From NCBI GenBank assembly GCA_026261815.1, contig JAMPIT010000493.1:2745501-2809500 (forward strand): a DNA stretch of 64,000 bases, read 5' to 3'. The notes beneath the pieces are model-generated. The model ran no database searches and had not been told where the DNA came from. It saw only the letters and a list, made by a program, of their open reading frames with translations. The DNA comes from Monarcha castaneiventris obscurior (taxonomy: Eukaryota; Chordata; Aves; Passeriformes; Monarchidae). The stretch's first letter is position 1, and the number at the start of each line of letters is the position of its first letter. Below, one piece after another: positions 33,935 through 46,556 of the stretch. Position numbers and translations under genes: made by a program.

Positions 33935-34968
33935 AGAGATGGATTTGATGGGTCAGCTGTAAGATGAATAAGAAAGTGGTTGGATGGTCACTTCCACAGG
34001 GCTGTGGTCAATGGCTCAGAGTCCTGATGGACATCAGTGGCCAGTGGTGTCCCTCAGGGGTCTGTGTTGGGACCAGAGCTATCTAACACCTTCATTAAAG
34101 ACAGATGAGGGGATTGAGTGCACCCTTAATGGGTTTGCAGGTGACACCAAGCTGAGGGTGCAGGGACACCCCTGAGGATGGGGCTGTCCAGAGGGACCTG
34201 GACAAGCTCCAGAAGTGGCCCATGGGAATCTCATGAGGTTTAACAAGACAAATGCTGCTGCTGGACCTGGGTTGGGGCAACCCCTGGGATCAGTCCAGGC
34301 TGGGGATGAACAGATGGAGCAGCTCTGGGAGAAGGACCTGGGGGCTGCTGTGGGTGAGAGCTGGACCTGCCCTGGCCCTGAGCCCCCCATGTGCTGGGCA
34401 GCAGGAAAGGGATTGGGATTGTGCCCCTGTGCCCCGTTTAGGTGAGACCCCACTTGTAGAGCTGCCCCAGCCCTGGGGTCCAGCACAGGGAGGAGCTGGA
34501 GCTGCAGGAGAGGGGCCAGAGGAGGCACCAGGATGATCAGAGGGGTGGAGCAGCTCTGCTGTGAGGAAAGGCTGGGAGAGCTGGGATTGTTCACCTGGAG
34601 ACGGGAAGGCTTTGGGATGACCAAATTGCAACCTTCCAATACCTGAAGGGAGCCTACAGGAAAGATGAAGAGAGACTCTTTACAAGGGCCTGCAGTGACA
34701 GAACAAGGGGAATGGCTTCAAACTGACAGAGGGCAGGGTTAGATATTAGGAAAAAATTCTTCCCTGTGAGGGTGGTGAGGCCCTGGCACAGGGTGCCCAG
34801 AGAAGCTGTGGCTGCCCCATCCCTGGCAGTGCCCAAGGCCAGGCTGGACGGGGCTTGGAGCAGCGTGGGATAGTGGAAGCTGTCCCTGCCGTGGCAGGGG
34901 TGGCACTGGGTGGGCTTTAATGTCCCTTCCAACCCAAACCTTTCTGTAATTCTGTGATTCCATGAACT
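33935..34968 (+). mobile_element. CR1 LINE, about 1.0 kb 3' portion
   Basis: This is the longest CR1 copy in the window. It covers the end of the reverse-transcriptase frame, decayed (frame traces such as GDTKLRVQGHP are visible near 34140). It continues through the 3' untranslated region 'cccttccaacccaaacc' and ends with 'attctgtgattcc'. Frameshifts and stops break the coding part. Confidence 0.85.
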
Positions 34969-37900
34969 GGGTCATTCTAGGAGTAGTTGCTCCAGCCCCC
35001 TTTTTTCCCCCTACCAAACATCTCACTGTAAGTTAGCAGCTCCTCTCACCATGTAAAGATTTGGTTCTTAATAAACTAGACTTGTAGTCTAGACTTTTCT
35101 CCAGCATCTCATGTTGACATGAGAGCTAATGGCTGAGGTTTCATGGCATGTGTTTTCACATTTTCATCCTGGGACAGAAGGTCAGAGTTCAATTTTACAT
35201 ATATTTAAATATATATATATAATATTATTATTATATATTTAGAAAACTCTACTCACAGGAAATAGACCCAGTACTTCAACTACTGTCTGTGGTGGTGACT
35301 GTGGCTGTGTGTGACTGACCACTGACCTGAGTCCATTTGTGGCAGCTCTGCCAAAAATTCATGAAGATAAGCGGTGACACTTTCAACTTCACAATGTAAG
35401 AAGCAAAGGAAGTAATGGCTCTGGAATTGTGGAAACTTCACAGCTGCAAAAGCTTCAGGAGGATGTTTCCCAGAGGTGATTACAACTTGTGATGTGACCT
35501 TTACAGATGCCTGAGTGCAAACTGCACGTCCTTCACCTCCAGCAGTGGGACCTGCAGCTTTGTCCCCCTGCACCACCTCCCTGGGCACAGGCTGTCATGC
35601 CTGGGCTTTGAAGCTGTTTTTAAACCACAAAGATATGGCAAGGCCGCTTTGAATCCCAGGGGTCTTAAATTACCCTGGCACTATGGATCCCACCTGGGTG
35701 TCAGTGCCAGGTCCTTCAAGGTGGTGGAGCCTGTGCCCCACTGATCCATGTTGTACACAGAGGTCTTTTGGCTCAGCTGGAGGACAGAGGGGATTGGAAA
35801 CCTAAAATACCAAATGGGACTGGAAATTGCCATGAGCTGCACAGCAGGACTGTGTGCAGCTCCCAGCAGCCTCCTGCTGAGCACGGGGAGAAGGGTCCCA
35901 GTCATTGATCCATTTTCCCAAAGGGAAGCTGGTGACAGACGTGACACAATCCTGAGATCCTCTGCAGCCCACCAATGAGGCAGTTGAAGATCCACAACAT
36001 TTTTCAAAGCAGAAATCATGTCTCTTGTCTGCCTGATGAGCTGGGATCTGTTGGAGCTCTTTCCAGGGCTTTGTGGAGCAGCCCCATCTCCACCACCCTC
36101 TCTCTGTGGTTGGTTGCAAGTCACAGCCCCAAGCTCAGCCCCTCTTTGTGGGACAGTGACACATGGGCTCATTCCAGGCCAGGACCCTGCTGGGTGTTGA
36201 GCTCCTGAAGTTTTCCTGCTCTCCTATAACTCCTTGCTGGAAGTTTGGGGCAGAGATGCCCAGATTGGGGGTTGCTTTTAGAAGGTGACCTTTCAGACTT
36301 AAAAAGCTTTGGTGTATGTGCTATTAGGGTTGTTAATGAGCTTTTCTCTTAGAGCAGGAGCTTGTGCTTGGTCATAAACATAACTTTAAAATAATAAACA
36401 AAATATTTGAAGCAGAAGTTTTTGAAGGATGTATTGGTTCTGCACCAGGATGGTAATTATAGATTATTTTTTACTATCTGAGAGTAAACATCCACTGTAG
36501 AGATTTTGTCTGCCCAGGAGTCAGCACAATAGAAGGAAATGGAAGCTTAGGAAGTGTGAGTTAAATGGCTGGAGATTGAGGAGACAAAGTGAATACCCTA
36601 AACATGTATGAGAGAAACCTGAACCTTGTCTCTGCTTGGACAGCAGTGGCTTCTCCCTCAGCTGTCCTGGGCACTTCATGCTGCACAATCAACTTTTTCC
36701 TTTCATTCCCCTTCTTACCTCAGACTCTGGGAGGCCACCGAGAGCAGATCCAGCCCCAGTTGCTCTTCCTGGAGCTCCAGCCATGGAGGGGTCAAAGATC
36801 CGGGCTTTTTATGGGAAACCAGCCTAATTCCCTGAAATAACAGAACCAAAGGCGTCCCTTTGAAGAGTCAGGAAGCTGTTTTAGACATCTTATCATATAA
36901 TGTCAAAAATGTTTTCTTGCTGTTTTATGATGCCAACACGTTTGATTTATCTCTGCTTTTACTATTTGAACTTTATTGGCATCAACAAGCTGTGTTGCTG
37001 CTGAGGTTATGTCATCAGTCTATTGTGTCATCCATTCTGTGGAGTGAACTCAGAGCCAGGATGAGCCAGCCAGGAGCCCCCTGGCACCCAGCACCCAGCA
37101 TGGGTGAAACACAGCCCTGGGTTTCCTATTTCATTGCTAGAACCACAAGCAGCTTCCTCAGCAGGGGCCAGACCTCTCCCAGGTGAAGCTACCTGCCTGA
37201 AAACAGGCACTGAACATTTTGTAGTTGGTGGGGTTTTTTTGGCTGCTCAATTTTTTTTTTCCTCACCTAGCCCTACAATAAAAATGGAAATCTTTAGCAA
37301 AAGAAAACAATGATATTTCTTTGTTGCAATGGCCAGTTTGAGCTGTTGCAGAACAGTTCTGTGGCCATCTACATTCACGTGTATCTTGCTCAAGAGCCAG
37401 GCTGGTGGCTGAGACCAAGTGCTTTTCATCCTGGGAGCTTCCTGGGAGTGATTTCCTGATCACCTGAGGGCAGTGCTTGGTGCCACTGTGCTTCCATCCA
37501 GGTCTTCATGAGCTTGGCTACTTCTGCAAGGGGCAGTAGGTCACAGACTGGTGAGAAAAAGTGGTATTATTCCTGGGTGGAGTAGGGGATAGTATTTAGC
37601 ATAGAGAAGGATGAGAATGTCTTGTTATGAAATTATTTCCTATATTGTTCCTTCCTTGGAGCATCTGTGTAGAAGCAGAGCTTGTTTGGGTAATGTCTGC
37701 AGCAAGTCAGAATTGTGCAAATGGAAGGGATGGTGTAAAGAAACCCTGAGGAGAACTGAGCATGATCTGATATAAAAACTCATAACATTTCTGGGAGTTA
37801 ATCTAAAGGAAATGGGGGGTGTCAGGTCCTGATGTAGCTCCTGATTGAATGTCTCTTGCTGATGTTTTGCTGCAGTTTTGTGTTACAAGTTTCAATGACT

Positions 37901-38790
37901 TGGATTTGAGCCAGCTTTGTGTTGAAATGAATGTACTCTGCATGTAATTTGGATGTTTCACAAGTATTTTTAATTATGTACGTAATTATTTTTATGTGTG
38001 TTTATGGATGGAAAAATCCAAAAATAGTGCCTCTTGGCTAACCCCATTCTGTTCCATCCATAATCCTCTAAAATCCCAGAGCTGTTTGGATTCAGGGCCT
38101 GCTACCTCACCCGTTTCATCCATTTTCCCTCATGCTCTTCTGAGCAGAAAAAGGAACCAAGTTAAAACTCCAAGCTCACTTTGCTTGTTATTTCAGAGGC
38201 AAAGAACATCTTTACACTTGTGGAGGGCAAACCAGCTCTGCTGGCTTGGGCTGGATCCCAGCATCCCATCTCTAAGGATGACCAGCAACCTGCAAGTAGC
38301 TGGTGTTCCCTTGGGATGTGCCTGCAGAGCAAGCAGGTGATGGAGACGCCCTGAGCTGGAGTTCACATCAGAGCCAAAGTGTTGAAGAGCTCTGGTTACT
38401 GCACCTTCCTCCCATGGATCTGTCTAATCCCAAACGTACTGGGAGTTTCTGGGCTGGCACCTTGTCCTGCAGCAAAGGGTCCTTCTCTTGATTGTTTTAT
38501 GCATAGAGCACAATGATGGCTTTTGTGAACCCCACTTTCTTGTCCTGCAAGGACAGGAGAGGTGACAGTCTTTGTTTCTCAGGGTTATTTGCATCTTCAT
38601 GGCCGCCTCTTGCAGACCTTTTTGTCTCCTGTGCCCTTGCTCCTGCAGCCCGTATTTCCCCATTGCCCATACTTGTGTATTTTCCAGATCTAGTTTATAT
38701 TACTGGAGTATGAGCTAATGGGATGTGGCTGTGCCATGGGTTCAGTTGTTCTGATCTGTGTTTCCTTCCTAATGCTTCCTGTTGTGTTTC
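34969..38790. other. Intergenic, AT-rich patches
   Basis: There is an AT microsatellite at about 35200-35240 (alternating AT and ATT). Otherwise no gene or mobile element is recognised. The frame at 36589-36840 follows a pyrimidine tract but has no coding continuity. Confidence 0.45.
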
Positions 38791-38794
38791 ACTT

Positions 38795-39032
38795 TGACAG
38801 GACAAGAGGAAATGGCCTCAAGCTGTACCAGGGGAAGTTTAGTTTGGACATCTGGAAGAATTTCATCACTGAAAGGACTGTCAGGCTTTGGGAGGTGGTG
38901 GAGTCCCATCCCTGGAGGTGTCCAAGGAATTCAGTGCTCTGGGCTGGGTGACAAGGTGGGGATTGGGCACAGGTTGGAGTTGATGATCCAGGAGGTCTTT
39001 TCCAACCGAAATGACTCCAGGATTCCATGATA
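38795..39032 (+). mobile_element. CR1 LINE 3' fragment
   Basis: The CR1 3' segment includes 'ctttgggaggtggtggagtc', 'ggttggagttgatgatcc' and 'cttttccaaccgaaatgact', ending 'ggattccatgat'. It is 5'-truncated and has no frame. Confidence 0.85.
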
Positions 39033-42000
39033 ACGGCAGGTAGCACTGAGCTACTTTTGGCACATGTACCATAATCCTGATGTCTCTGTCTTGAAGAGCT
39101 GATTGTGAGTTCACTGCTGTGGTGTCAGACACTGAGCTGATTGACCACACTTCCTCAATTCAGTTCCCTTGAGACAAAACTCTCTTCCTGCTTGTGCCTT
39201 CACATCGGGATAATGAATTTACTGCCATGTTAACAGAAGGAAAAACCCCAGTGAAGAGTGCTGTATTTCTGTGTCTGTTTCTAAAGGGGAATGAAAACGT
39301 GAAAGGCTTCATTTGTCCCCCAGTTTAGTTTGTACAGTGCCTGCTAGATAAGCAGTCTTGGGGAATAATGAAGCTGTGAGTTGCCAGGGTTGTACTGCCT
39401 GAAGTCATGTTTCTCTCTGAAACAGATCTTTCCTGTGTTGCACAACTGACAAGGCTTCAACTGCAAAATGTTAGCAGTGATGGGGAATATCCATGGTGCA
39501 TCAATAAATGAGTATTCTGAGGGACTGGCCTGGAGCCTGCTGGCATTTGGCTGTGCCGCATGGAAGAAAAACACCCCTAGAGAATACTTAAAGTCTTCTT
39601 TGTTGGAGGAAATGGTGTGAGTCCTCAGAGAGCACCAGTTACATGAAATGGAGATGGAAAAATTGATAAAACTGTGCCCTAGGCATGAGTCAGACTTTGG
39701 TATGAAAGCAAACAACTAGAATTTGTTTGCATAAATAGCTTCATGTCATCTTTGTGTTGGGTGGGAAAGAGAAACTATGCTCAAGTAAGGAAGCCCTTGA
39801 CTGCAAACCAAAAAAACCCACCGATGTTTCAGAAATGGTGTTTCTGAATGCAAGATCATCTGCAAGATCCTTTTGTGCCATGAGCAGAAATTGCTCCATA
39901 GCTGGAATGGAGACCTCAACACCAGCGTGGTGCAGGTGGGAGGGCTGGGGGTGAGCGCAGCAGAGAGGGAAACACAGAGCTGCAAAGGGAATTTCTTCTT
40001 GGTTTTATTGCCTTGCATCAAGTACTGGAACCAGTGAGCCTTGCTGCAGAGTGTCTGTAGGGGAACTGCACTGGACAGGACTCACAACTGCCCTGCATTG
40101 TTGGGGTGTTCCCCACCTGATTCCCCATCTGCAACAGCCATTAAAGGGCTCGGGCTGCAGGGAGGTTAACACCTTCTATCTCCTCAGTGTGCAAGAAATG
40201 TAATAAAGTCACAGGTGTGTGATTAAATGTCCCTTTTGGAGAAGGAAAAAGGGTTCAAAATCTCCAGATTCCTGATCTGATGCAATCTGTACACTAGGGG
40301 AGCAGAAGACAGGCCCAGTGGTGTCAAGAGGCCAGATGCCCATACCATTAAACCCTATGTATATTTATCCTTTGGAACACACACATGAGGACTGGTTCTT
40401 CCTTTCCAGCGGGAAGCAATAATGATATCTCAGGCCAGTGTGAAAGTCCTTTGTGTCACAGGGCTCTCACGTGAGATAGGAGATAATGAGCTCAAATTCC
40501 CTGATCTCTCGTGCCAGGGGTGAAATAATTTCCTCTGAGAACAATATCTACATCACAAATCAAACTTGTTATAAATGGCCGAATTAAGAGCAGTAGAGTT
40601 ACGTACAAAGTCCGAAACTTACAAGGAAGAACACTGAAGGAGGTAACTTTTCATTGTTAATAATTTCTTTACACTGACCCATCTGTGTATGTTCTTCTCT
40701 GTAGCATGTGAACAGTCTGTTTCAGCCTCCTGAGATCTTGCAGACTTCTCCTCTGCTCTCTGTGATGCTGTGATTGCCTTCTACTGCCTATTCCTGCTTA
40801 ATTTTGAAGACTCCAATTCCCTCTGGCAGGTTTGTTTGGTGCTGCTGAGCCAAACGCTTGGCTTTTTGCTAGCCCACGGTAGGACACCTGCAAGGGAGTA
40901 GGGGTGTAAAAACTCCTGGGTTTTGTGTTGGGAGAAATCGTTTAACAATTTATTTCACAATGAGCTCCTGGGGTTGTGGCTTTGGCTTCTGAGCTGTTGC
41001 TGGGAGGTCTGTAGTGCTGGGACCAGGACTGAATATCATGGACAGCAGGATTAAAACTCTGTATGGGGTCTTGAGCTGGTTTTCCTGGCTTGCTGTTGGA
41101 GCAGTGCTCCCTCCCCTCAGCGAGCAATCTGCTCCCTAGATTTTACCAGATGTGTCTGGAAAAGGTGTCTCCTACCACATTTGTTGCCTTTTGGATTTTG
41201 TTGTTCTCTGGGCAACATCTGGATTTAAATTCCTCAGAAGGCAAATGAGCTGCCCTGAGATACCAAGGAACATGTCAGGTAGGTCATTGTATTTTGAATT
41301 TTCAGTTGTGCTCTTTGCTTTAGTGCGATAACACAACTGTTTGTGTCTGCATAAATAGACTTGCTGTGCAATTCCTTTAGTTCAGTTTTGGGACGGGAAT
41401 GCTCAAACCCATAGAATCTGCACCCTATAGATGGAGACATGAATGTGAACAAGTTGCTTGGCTTCTAGAAAGAAGGTGGCTGAGGAGGCAGTGAAGGACC
41501 TGTCAGGCACACTGACCTAGGAGCAAGCTGGAGCACTTAGTAGCTATCTTGGAGGCTCTACTTTCCCCTCGGAATCCCAAAGGTGTTTGTGCTTTAGCAG
41601 AGGGTAAACTGGAATACAGGAAGGGCAGGATGCTCCAGATCACACTCAGTGACCACCTGGGAGCTGGGATGTGCTGTTTGGTAATCTTGGCGTTTAGGTT
41701 TGCAGGCCTCTTGCGTGTCATAGACTCAAAACATGAATACACCATAAGCAAATATACAAATTTTCCAGGCTTCCAACCCCTAACTGTCCAATAAATGGTC
41801 CCAAGGGAAATTGTAGCTGATTATTTCCACGGTCTGGACCGGCGGAAGGAAATAAGACTAAAATATATGGCCCAGGCTGGCATAGCCACGTCTGGAGTAC
41901 AGCCGAGCTGTTGCTGCTGTTCCTCTTCCTAGTCATGTTCTTTGTCTGATGAAAGACAGATGGGGATTGACAGCTTAAAGCTGATTTTGCCCTTCTTGAG

Positions 42001-42641
42001 CATTTCCCCTTGCAAAAGGGAGCTCCCATCCTGCTGCTGCAGGCAGCACTGTGTTTGCTTGGCCTCTGGCAGGGCAGGGATGTGCAGAAAAGCAGTGATT
42101 TTTAGCTGGCAGAAGGTGAATGAATCCCTTTGTGCTGGGGTTGAAAGGATTGCACCACTGTTTTCTCAGACTTGTTAATCTTTTGGTGAGATCCAGTCTC
42201 CTACAGAAACCAGGTGATGGGGTTCTAAAAACAAATAAATCTGAAGTTGGGGTATCAGTCATTTGGAGTTGCTTCCTCCTGCGCCCATTGTAGAGGCCTC
42301 TGCTTTGGAGAGCTAAAATAATTTGCTCACTGCTCTTTCTCTCACAGACACCTTCTTGTGACTCATTTCAGGCTGGAAGTGCTTGCAGTCATGGTCCCAA
42401 ATGTGCAAGCCCAACTTTCCCAGAGATTGAAAAATTACCTCTAGGCCAGTTTTGTGTAAGACATCACTTTTATGAGCTGGGGCAGCTCGTGGCAGCAGTA
42501 CTCTTGTATTTGGATAATTCCTGTGTTAGTTAGCTGGGGTTCAGCTTTGTTGTGAATGCATGCACCACATCCAGTCAGGGGACAGTGGTAAAGCAAAGAG
42601 AACAACACGTGCTCTTAACTAAATGTTGTCTATGCAGTTCA
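39033..42641. other. Intergenic, no recognisable gene
   Basis: No exon chain, repeat family or RNA gene was identified on either strand. Confidence 0.45.
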
Positions 42642-42646
42642 GAATA

Positions 42647-44021
42647 TGTCGTGGTTTAGCATAGCTGGGAGCTGTAGTTAAAGAAGGCTCCATCTGCCAG
42701 GAAGTGATTCTTTGCAAAGAGGTGCTTACAGCTTCCTCTAGACCCAACAGAACCAATCAACTGGCTAGGTTGAATATTGGCAACTTTTTAAAGCCACTTA
42801 GAGAGCTTGACACGCCTCTGTGATCCACACTTTAAGAAGGAACAAACCCTGGGAAAGTCTCTCTTGCTTCCGGTGGTCAAACAGGTAAGTGGGGGTGGCT
42901 GGGCCGGGCCGGGTCAGCCGGGGGTGGCTTAGGGCTGAGATCGCAGCCACTTCTGCTCACTGGACGCCCCCCAGAGGCCAGGCCGGCCCTCACCCCTAGT
43001 GTGGCCAAAATTCAGCTGAGGCTGCTGCCTGGCAAGATCATGGGACCAAGAGACAGAAGAAAAAATTCCAGCTGCAAGGCCCGGGTAACACTTTTAGTGC
43101 TGTAAGATTCTTCCAGACCAGATGAAGCCTGCAGATACCAATCCTCTCCCAGGTCAGAGGAAAGGGAAAGGTGAAGGCACATGAAGAAAACACTATAAAG
43201 ATGCCCAAGTTAGTGAGGAAGGAAGAGCTGAGACCCCGAGAGAGGAGAATGAGGAGATGCTTCAATCCTAGAAGTTGAAATTCTGTTGTAAAGCTATGGT
43301 ACTATGATATATCAGAGTACCTGTTGTAATTTCATGAAAGCATGGGGGGGTGGAGCATTCAAACTGCAACCATGAGCAAAAGTACCTGTGCTGAAACAAG
43401 CAAATGCTAAAGTAGTCGTGATTTGATGAGAAACTTGAACAGAGATCCCATGACAGAAAAGGACCTCTGCTCCTAGAGATGAGGACACTCCCAGAGATAG
43501 TGTCCTTATGCCTCTCAGGCATCTAGATAAGTGAAGAGAACTTTCATTTCTGAACAGCTCATCCTTAGAAATGGTACCCCATTAGCTAAAGAAACCCTCG
43601 AAAGCAGCTGTGGGGAAAGCTGCAAGTCAGGGGGAAAGGGACTTTCCCCTGCAAGCAGAGAACCATCCCGGGCGGCTGCTTTGCTGTGACATTGAAGCTG
43701 CAAGAGATTGTTTCTTCTGAAGATGTCTCCATAGCATGAGCAAGAGAGACTCCTCTCCCTAAGTGAACTGAAAAAAAAGAAAAGTTATTATATAAGTGGT
43801 GAACTGACTGGAAAAATCTCAAGGGTTGTGGTTTTTTGCATTGTCAGTAGAAGGGAGGAGAGGTGTGGGGAAGAGAAGTGTTCTGAAGGTTTAGTCTGAC
43901 GTTTTTTCCCTCTTTTAGGTCTGTTAATAAACTTATTTATATTCTCTAGTTTTGTGCCTGCTTTGCTTTTCCTCCTAATGCTTATCTCACAGAAAGGGCA
44001 TCAGGACCTAAAACCACTACA
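42647..44021 (+). mobile_element. Solo LTR, 1375 bp, with GAATA target duplication
   Basis: The element starts TGTCGTGGTTTAGC and ends ...ACCACTACA, that is TG...CA. It is flanked by perfect 5-bp duplications GAATA at 42642-42646 and 44022-44026. An AATAAA signal is at 43926-43931 and the R/U5-like end follows. The interior has no gag or pol frame, so this is a solo LTR left by LTR-LTR recombination. The 5-bp duplication and long LTR are compatible with an avian ERVL or class I type. Confidence 0.88.
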
Positions 44022-44026
44022 GAATA

Positions 44027-46415
44027 CAACAAATAGATGAAGGAGGATTAGGCTGGTTGCAAATATTCCTCAGTAGTGACTTTTCCAAGGAGTGCTCACA
44101 TTAGGCTATTGACTGTCACAGGCTCTAAGAAAAAGTAGAAAGATTAAATTTTCCTCTTGTCAGAGCAAGCAGGCTCGTGGAAGTGGGAACAAGTCTGGGC
44201 TTGGAGTAAAATCACAGAATTTAGTGGGCAGGGTGCATTGGAAAGGGGTGAGTTGGGATGGCCAATACACAGCTCCTGGCGCTGGGCACAAGGAGAGTGC
44301 TTGTGTCCTCACAATCAGACAATGTGGCAATGACCCAGCGTGTAATCTCTCTTGCAGCAATAAAATCAAAGATAAACTTGTACAACAGAAAGCAAATACT
44401 GAGAAGAAAATCAACTGGAATTTTTTTCGTTGTTCATTTTCACTGTTTTTTTCTGGAGCTGCTTGTCCCCCCAGGGAGTCAGAGGTGCCATGGGCTGTGC
44501 TGGGACCACCCAGTGGTGCCCTGGTACCCATTATCAGCAGCTCAGTGCCACCCCTGCCTGGCACAGTGTCAGCTTTGATGCTGGCCTTGGACTATAGGTT
44601 GTGATTTCCATCTCTCGGGCGAGGTGCCAGGGCTCACGTGTGTGGGCTTGGCCGACGAGTCCACGGGTGCTGGTGAGGTGGGTCGGCTGCCCCTCTGTCT
44701 GTGTGTCCATCCATGAGTCCATCTGACTGCACTGCAGGACAGCTGCTTTGGGCTCCAGTGCATAAACCCTTGTGGACTTGCTGGCTGTAGGGCAAATCTC
44801 CAAGCAGGTGTAGCTTATCCCAAAGGGCATTAAGCCCCCTCTACACAGACCTGTGTCTTAGGACAAGATGGCCAGGGAAATAACAAATTTCTTTAAGATG
44901 ATTTTGAAAGAAGCTACGTGTTTCCTTTCACGGGCTGCCCAGAGGACCCACTTTTAAAAGTCTTGAGATGGTAAGTCAATGCAAGACAAGGTGTGTCATT
45001 GTGTTGTTATAAAGAAGTCAGAGTTCTGGCTGTCGAAGAATTTAATAGAACATCAGTTTTTCAACTGAGGTGGTGTTCTATGGCCCACTGTATTGCTCAA
45101 TATGCCACTGGGGTTTATAAGATGTTAGACCATGGCTTTTTTAGGGATGAGGGGAAAGGGAAGGAAAATGATCCATTAAAACTTATAAATTTAGGTCACC
45201 ACTGAAGAATTTATATAAGATCACCTACCAAGCTGTTAACTTAAAGGAATCTTAGACAAGAGTTAGACATTTGTCTGCCAGTCAGAAACCCTGGGTACCA
45301 CATCTGCCACACAGTGGGGACCCCTGCGTGGAGGGGGCTGGGGAAGGATGCAGTGTGCTCTGCCTATCCATGGGATGCTGCTGGCTGCCCTAAAATGTTT
45401 ATAATTTTCTAGCATCCACTTGCAGAAGGCAGTTTCCTCCACTCACCTTTGGGTCATGCTCAGCTGATTTTTGATCTGAAGGGAGAGAGGATGGGGTAGA
45501 AAGCAGAAAAGCCTGAGCCAAAACCTCTAGGAATGTTGGAAAGAAGGCAGCACCTGGACTAAAGCTCAGGGTAGGTGTGGGGAAGTAGATGTAAGAATGC
45601 GCTGGGGAGTGATGCTAATTCAACTCTGTGTGTGTGATTACCTGGGGTCTCAGCCATCAATTCTGTCTTTGATGCCCTGAACCTGGCACTTGAGTGTGAT
45701 GGCAGTCAGATGTTCTGGTGTTGGCTGGAGCATCTCTTTAAGAGAGGAGCTGCAGCCCTGAGCTGTGCAGCCAAATTGCTGATATGGTGATAGGGAAACC
45801 TCAGGGAACTGCATCTGGTGAATCTGAAAAAACCATGCCTGATAACATCTTCCTTGTGTGAGTAGCTGTCTGGTGTTACACGGATATTTGACTAGCGAAT
45901 TATTTGATCACCTGAATTACAGAGATCACTTTTGTGATGCTGCCTTTATCTCCATAAGCATTTATGGCTTTCATTATATTTCACCCATAAATTACTCCCT
46001 GCACTGTTTGAATGATGTACCATATTAGCAAGGGAGTCCCTTGCAGACTTGGTTTGGAAACCAAGCCCTACATAACTTGTGTGCTTTGTCTCATTATCTC
46101 AGACACCTGGTATTTCAGGAAAAATGAGATTTCCTTATGTCCTCTTTAGCAGTGGAGAAGTAAAGATTTGTTAAAGTCACCGTGGCAGTTTTCTCGGTGA
46201 GTAATCAACGAAAATGTGGGTCCCATCCTGGATTTAATTTGCCGTTTATTCTTTTATGATCCTTCTTTTTTTTTATTAAAGGAACAGTTGTAACAGCTAG
46301 CTTTGGTATTGCACAGTAAGTAAACAAGTTGTTCTGATAAGCTGAGTTTCCTTTTACAAAAGGCTTTGGATCCCATTTTAGACTGTGATGGAACTGCATT
46401 GTCCAAAATGTTGTT
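44027..46415. other. Intergenic, no recognisable gene
   Basis: Several frames of 90-130 codons occur at 44160-44830 on both strands, but they overlap each other and lack splice support. The rest is AT-rich with nothing identified. Confidence 0.45.
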
Positions 46416-46417
46416 GG

Positions 46418-46556
46418 TTCACAGAATCACAAAAGATTCTGAGTTGGAAGGGACCCAGAAGGATCAAGTCCAACTCTTAAGCAAATGGCCTGTATGGGAT
46501 CAAACCCAAAACACTGGCATTATTAGCACCTGCTCTGACCAACTCAGCTGATCTCA
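46418..46556 (-). mobile_element. CR1 LINE 3' fragment, inverted
   Basis: The block begins 'ttcacagaatcacaaaagattctgagttggaagggaccc', the reverse complement of a CR1 3' end, and continues about 140 bp. Confidence 0.8.

Noticed and set aside
34079..34639. 186-codon minus-strand frame
   Set aside because: It lies wholly inside a CR1 element in antisense.
36589..36840. Possible exon after a pyrimidine tract
   Set aside because: No matching donor or coding partner, and the composition looks random.
43200..43830. Minus-strand frames of 60-85 codons
   Set aside because: They lie inside the solo LTR 42647-44021 and have no retroviral protein motifs.
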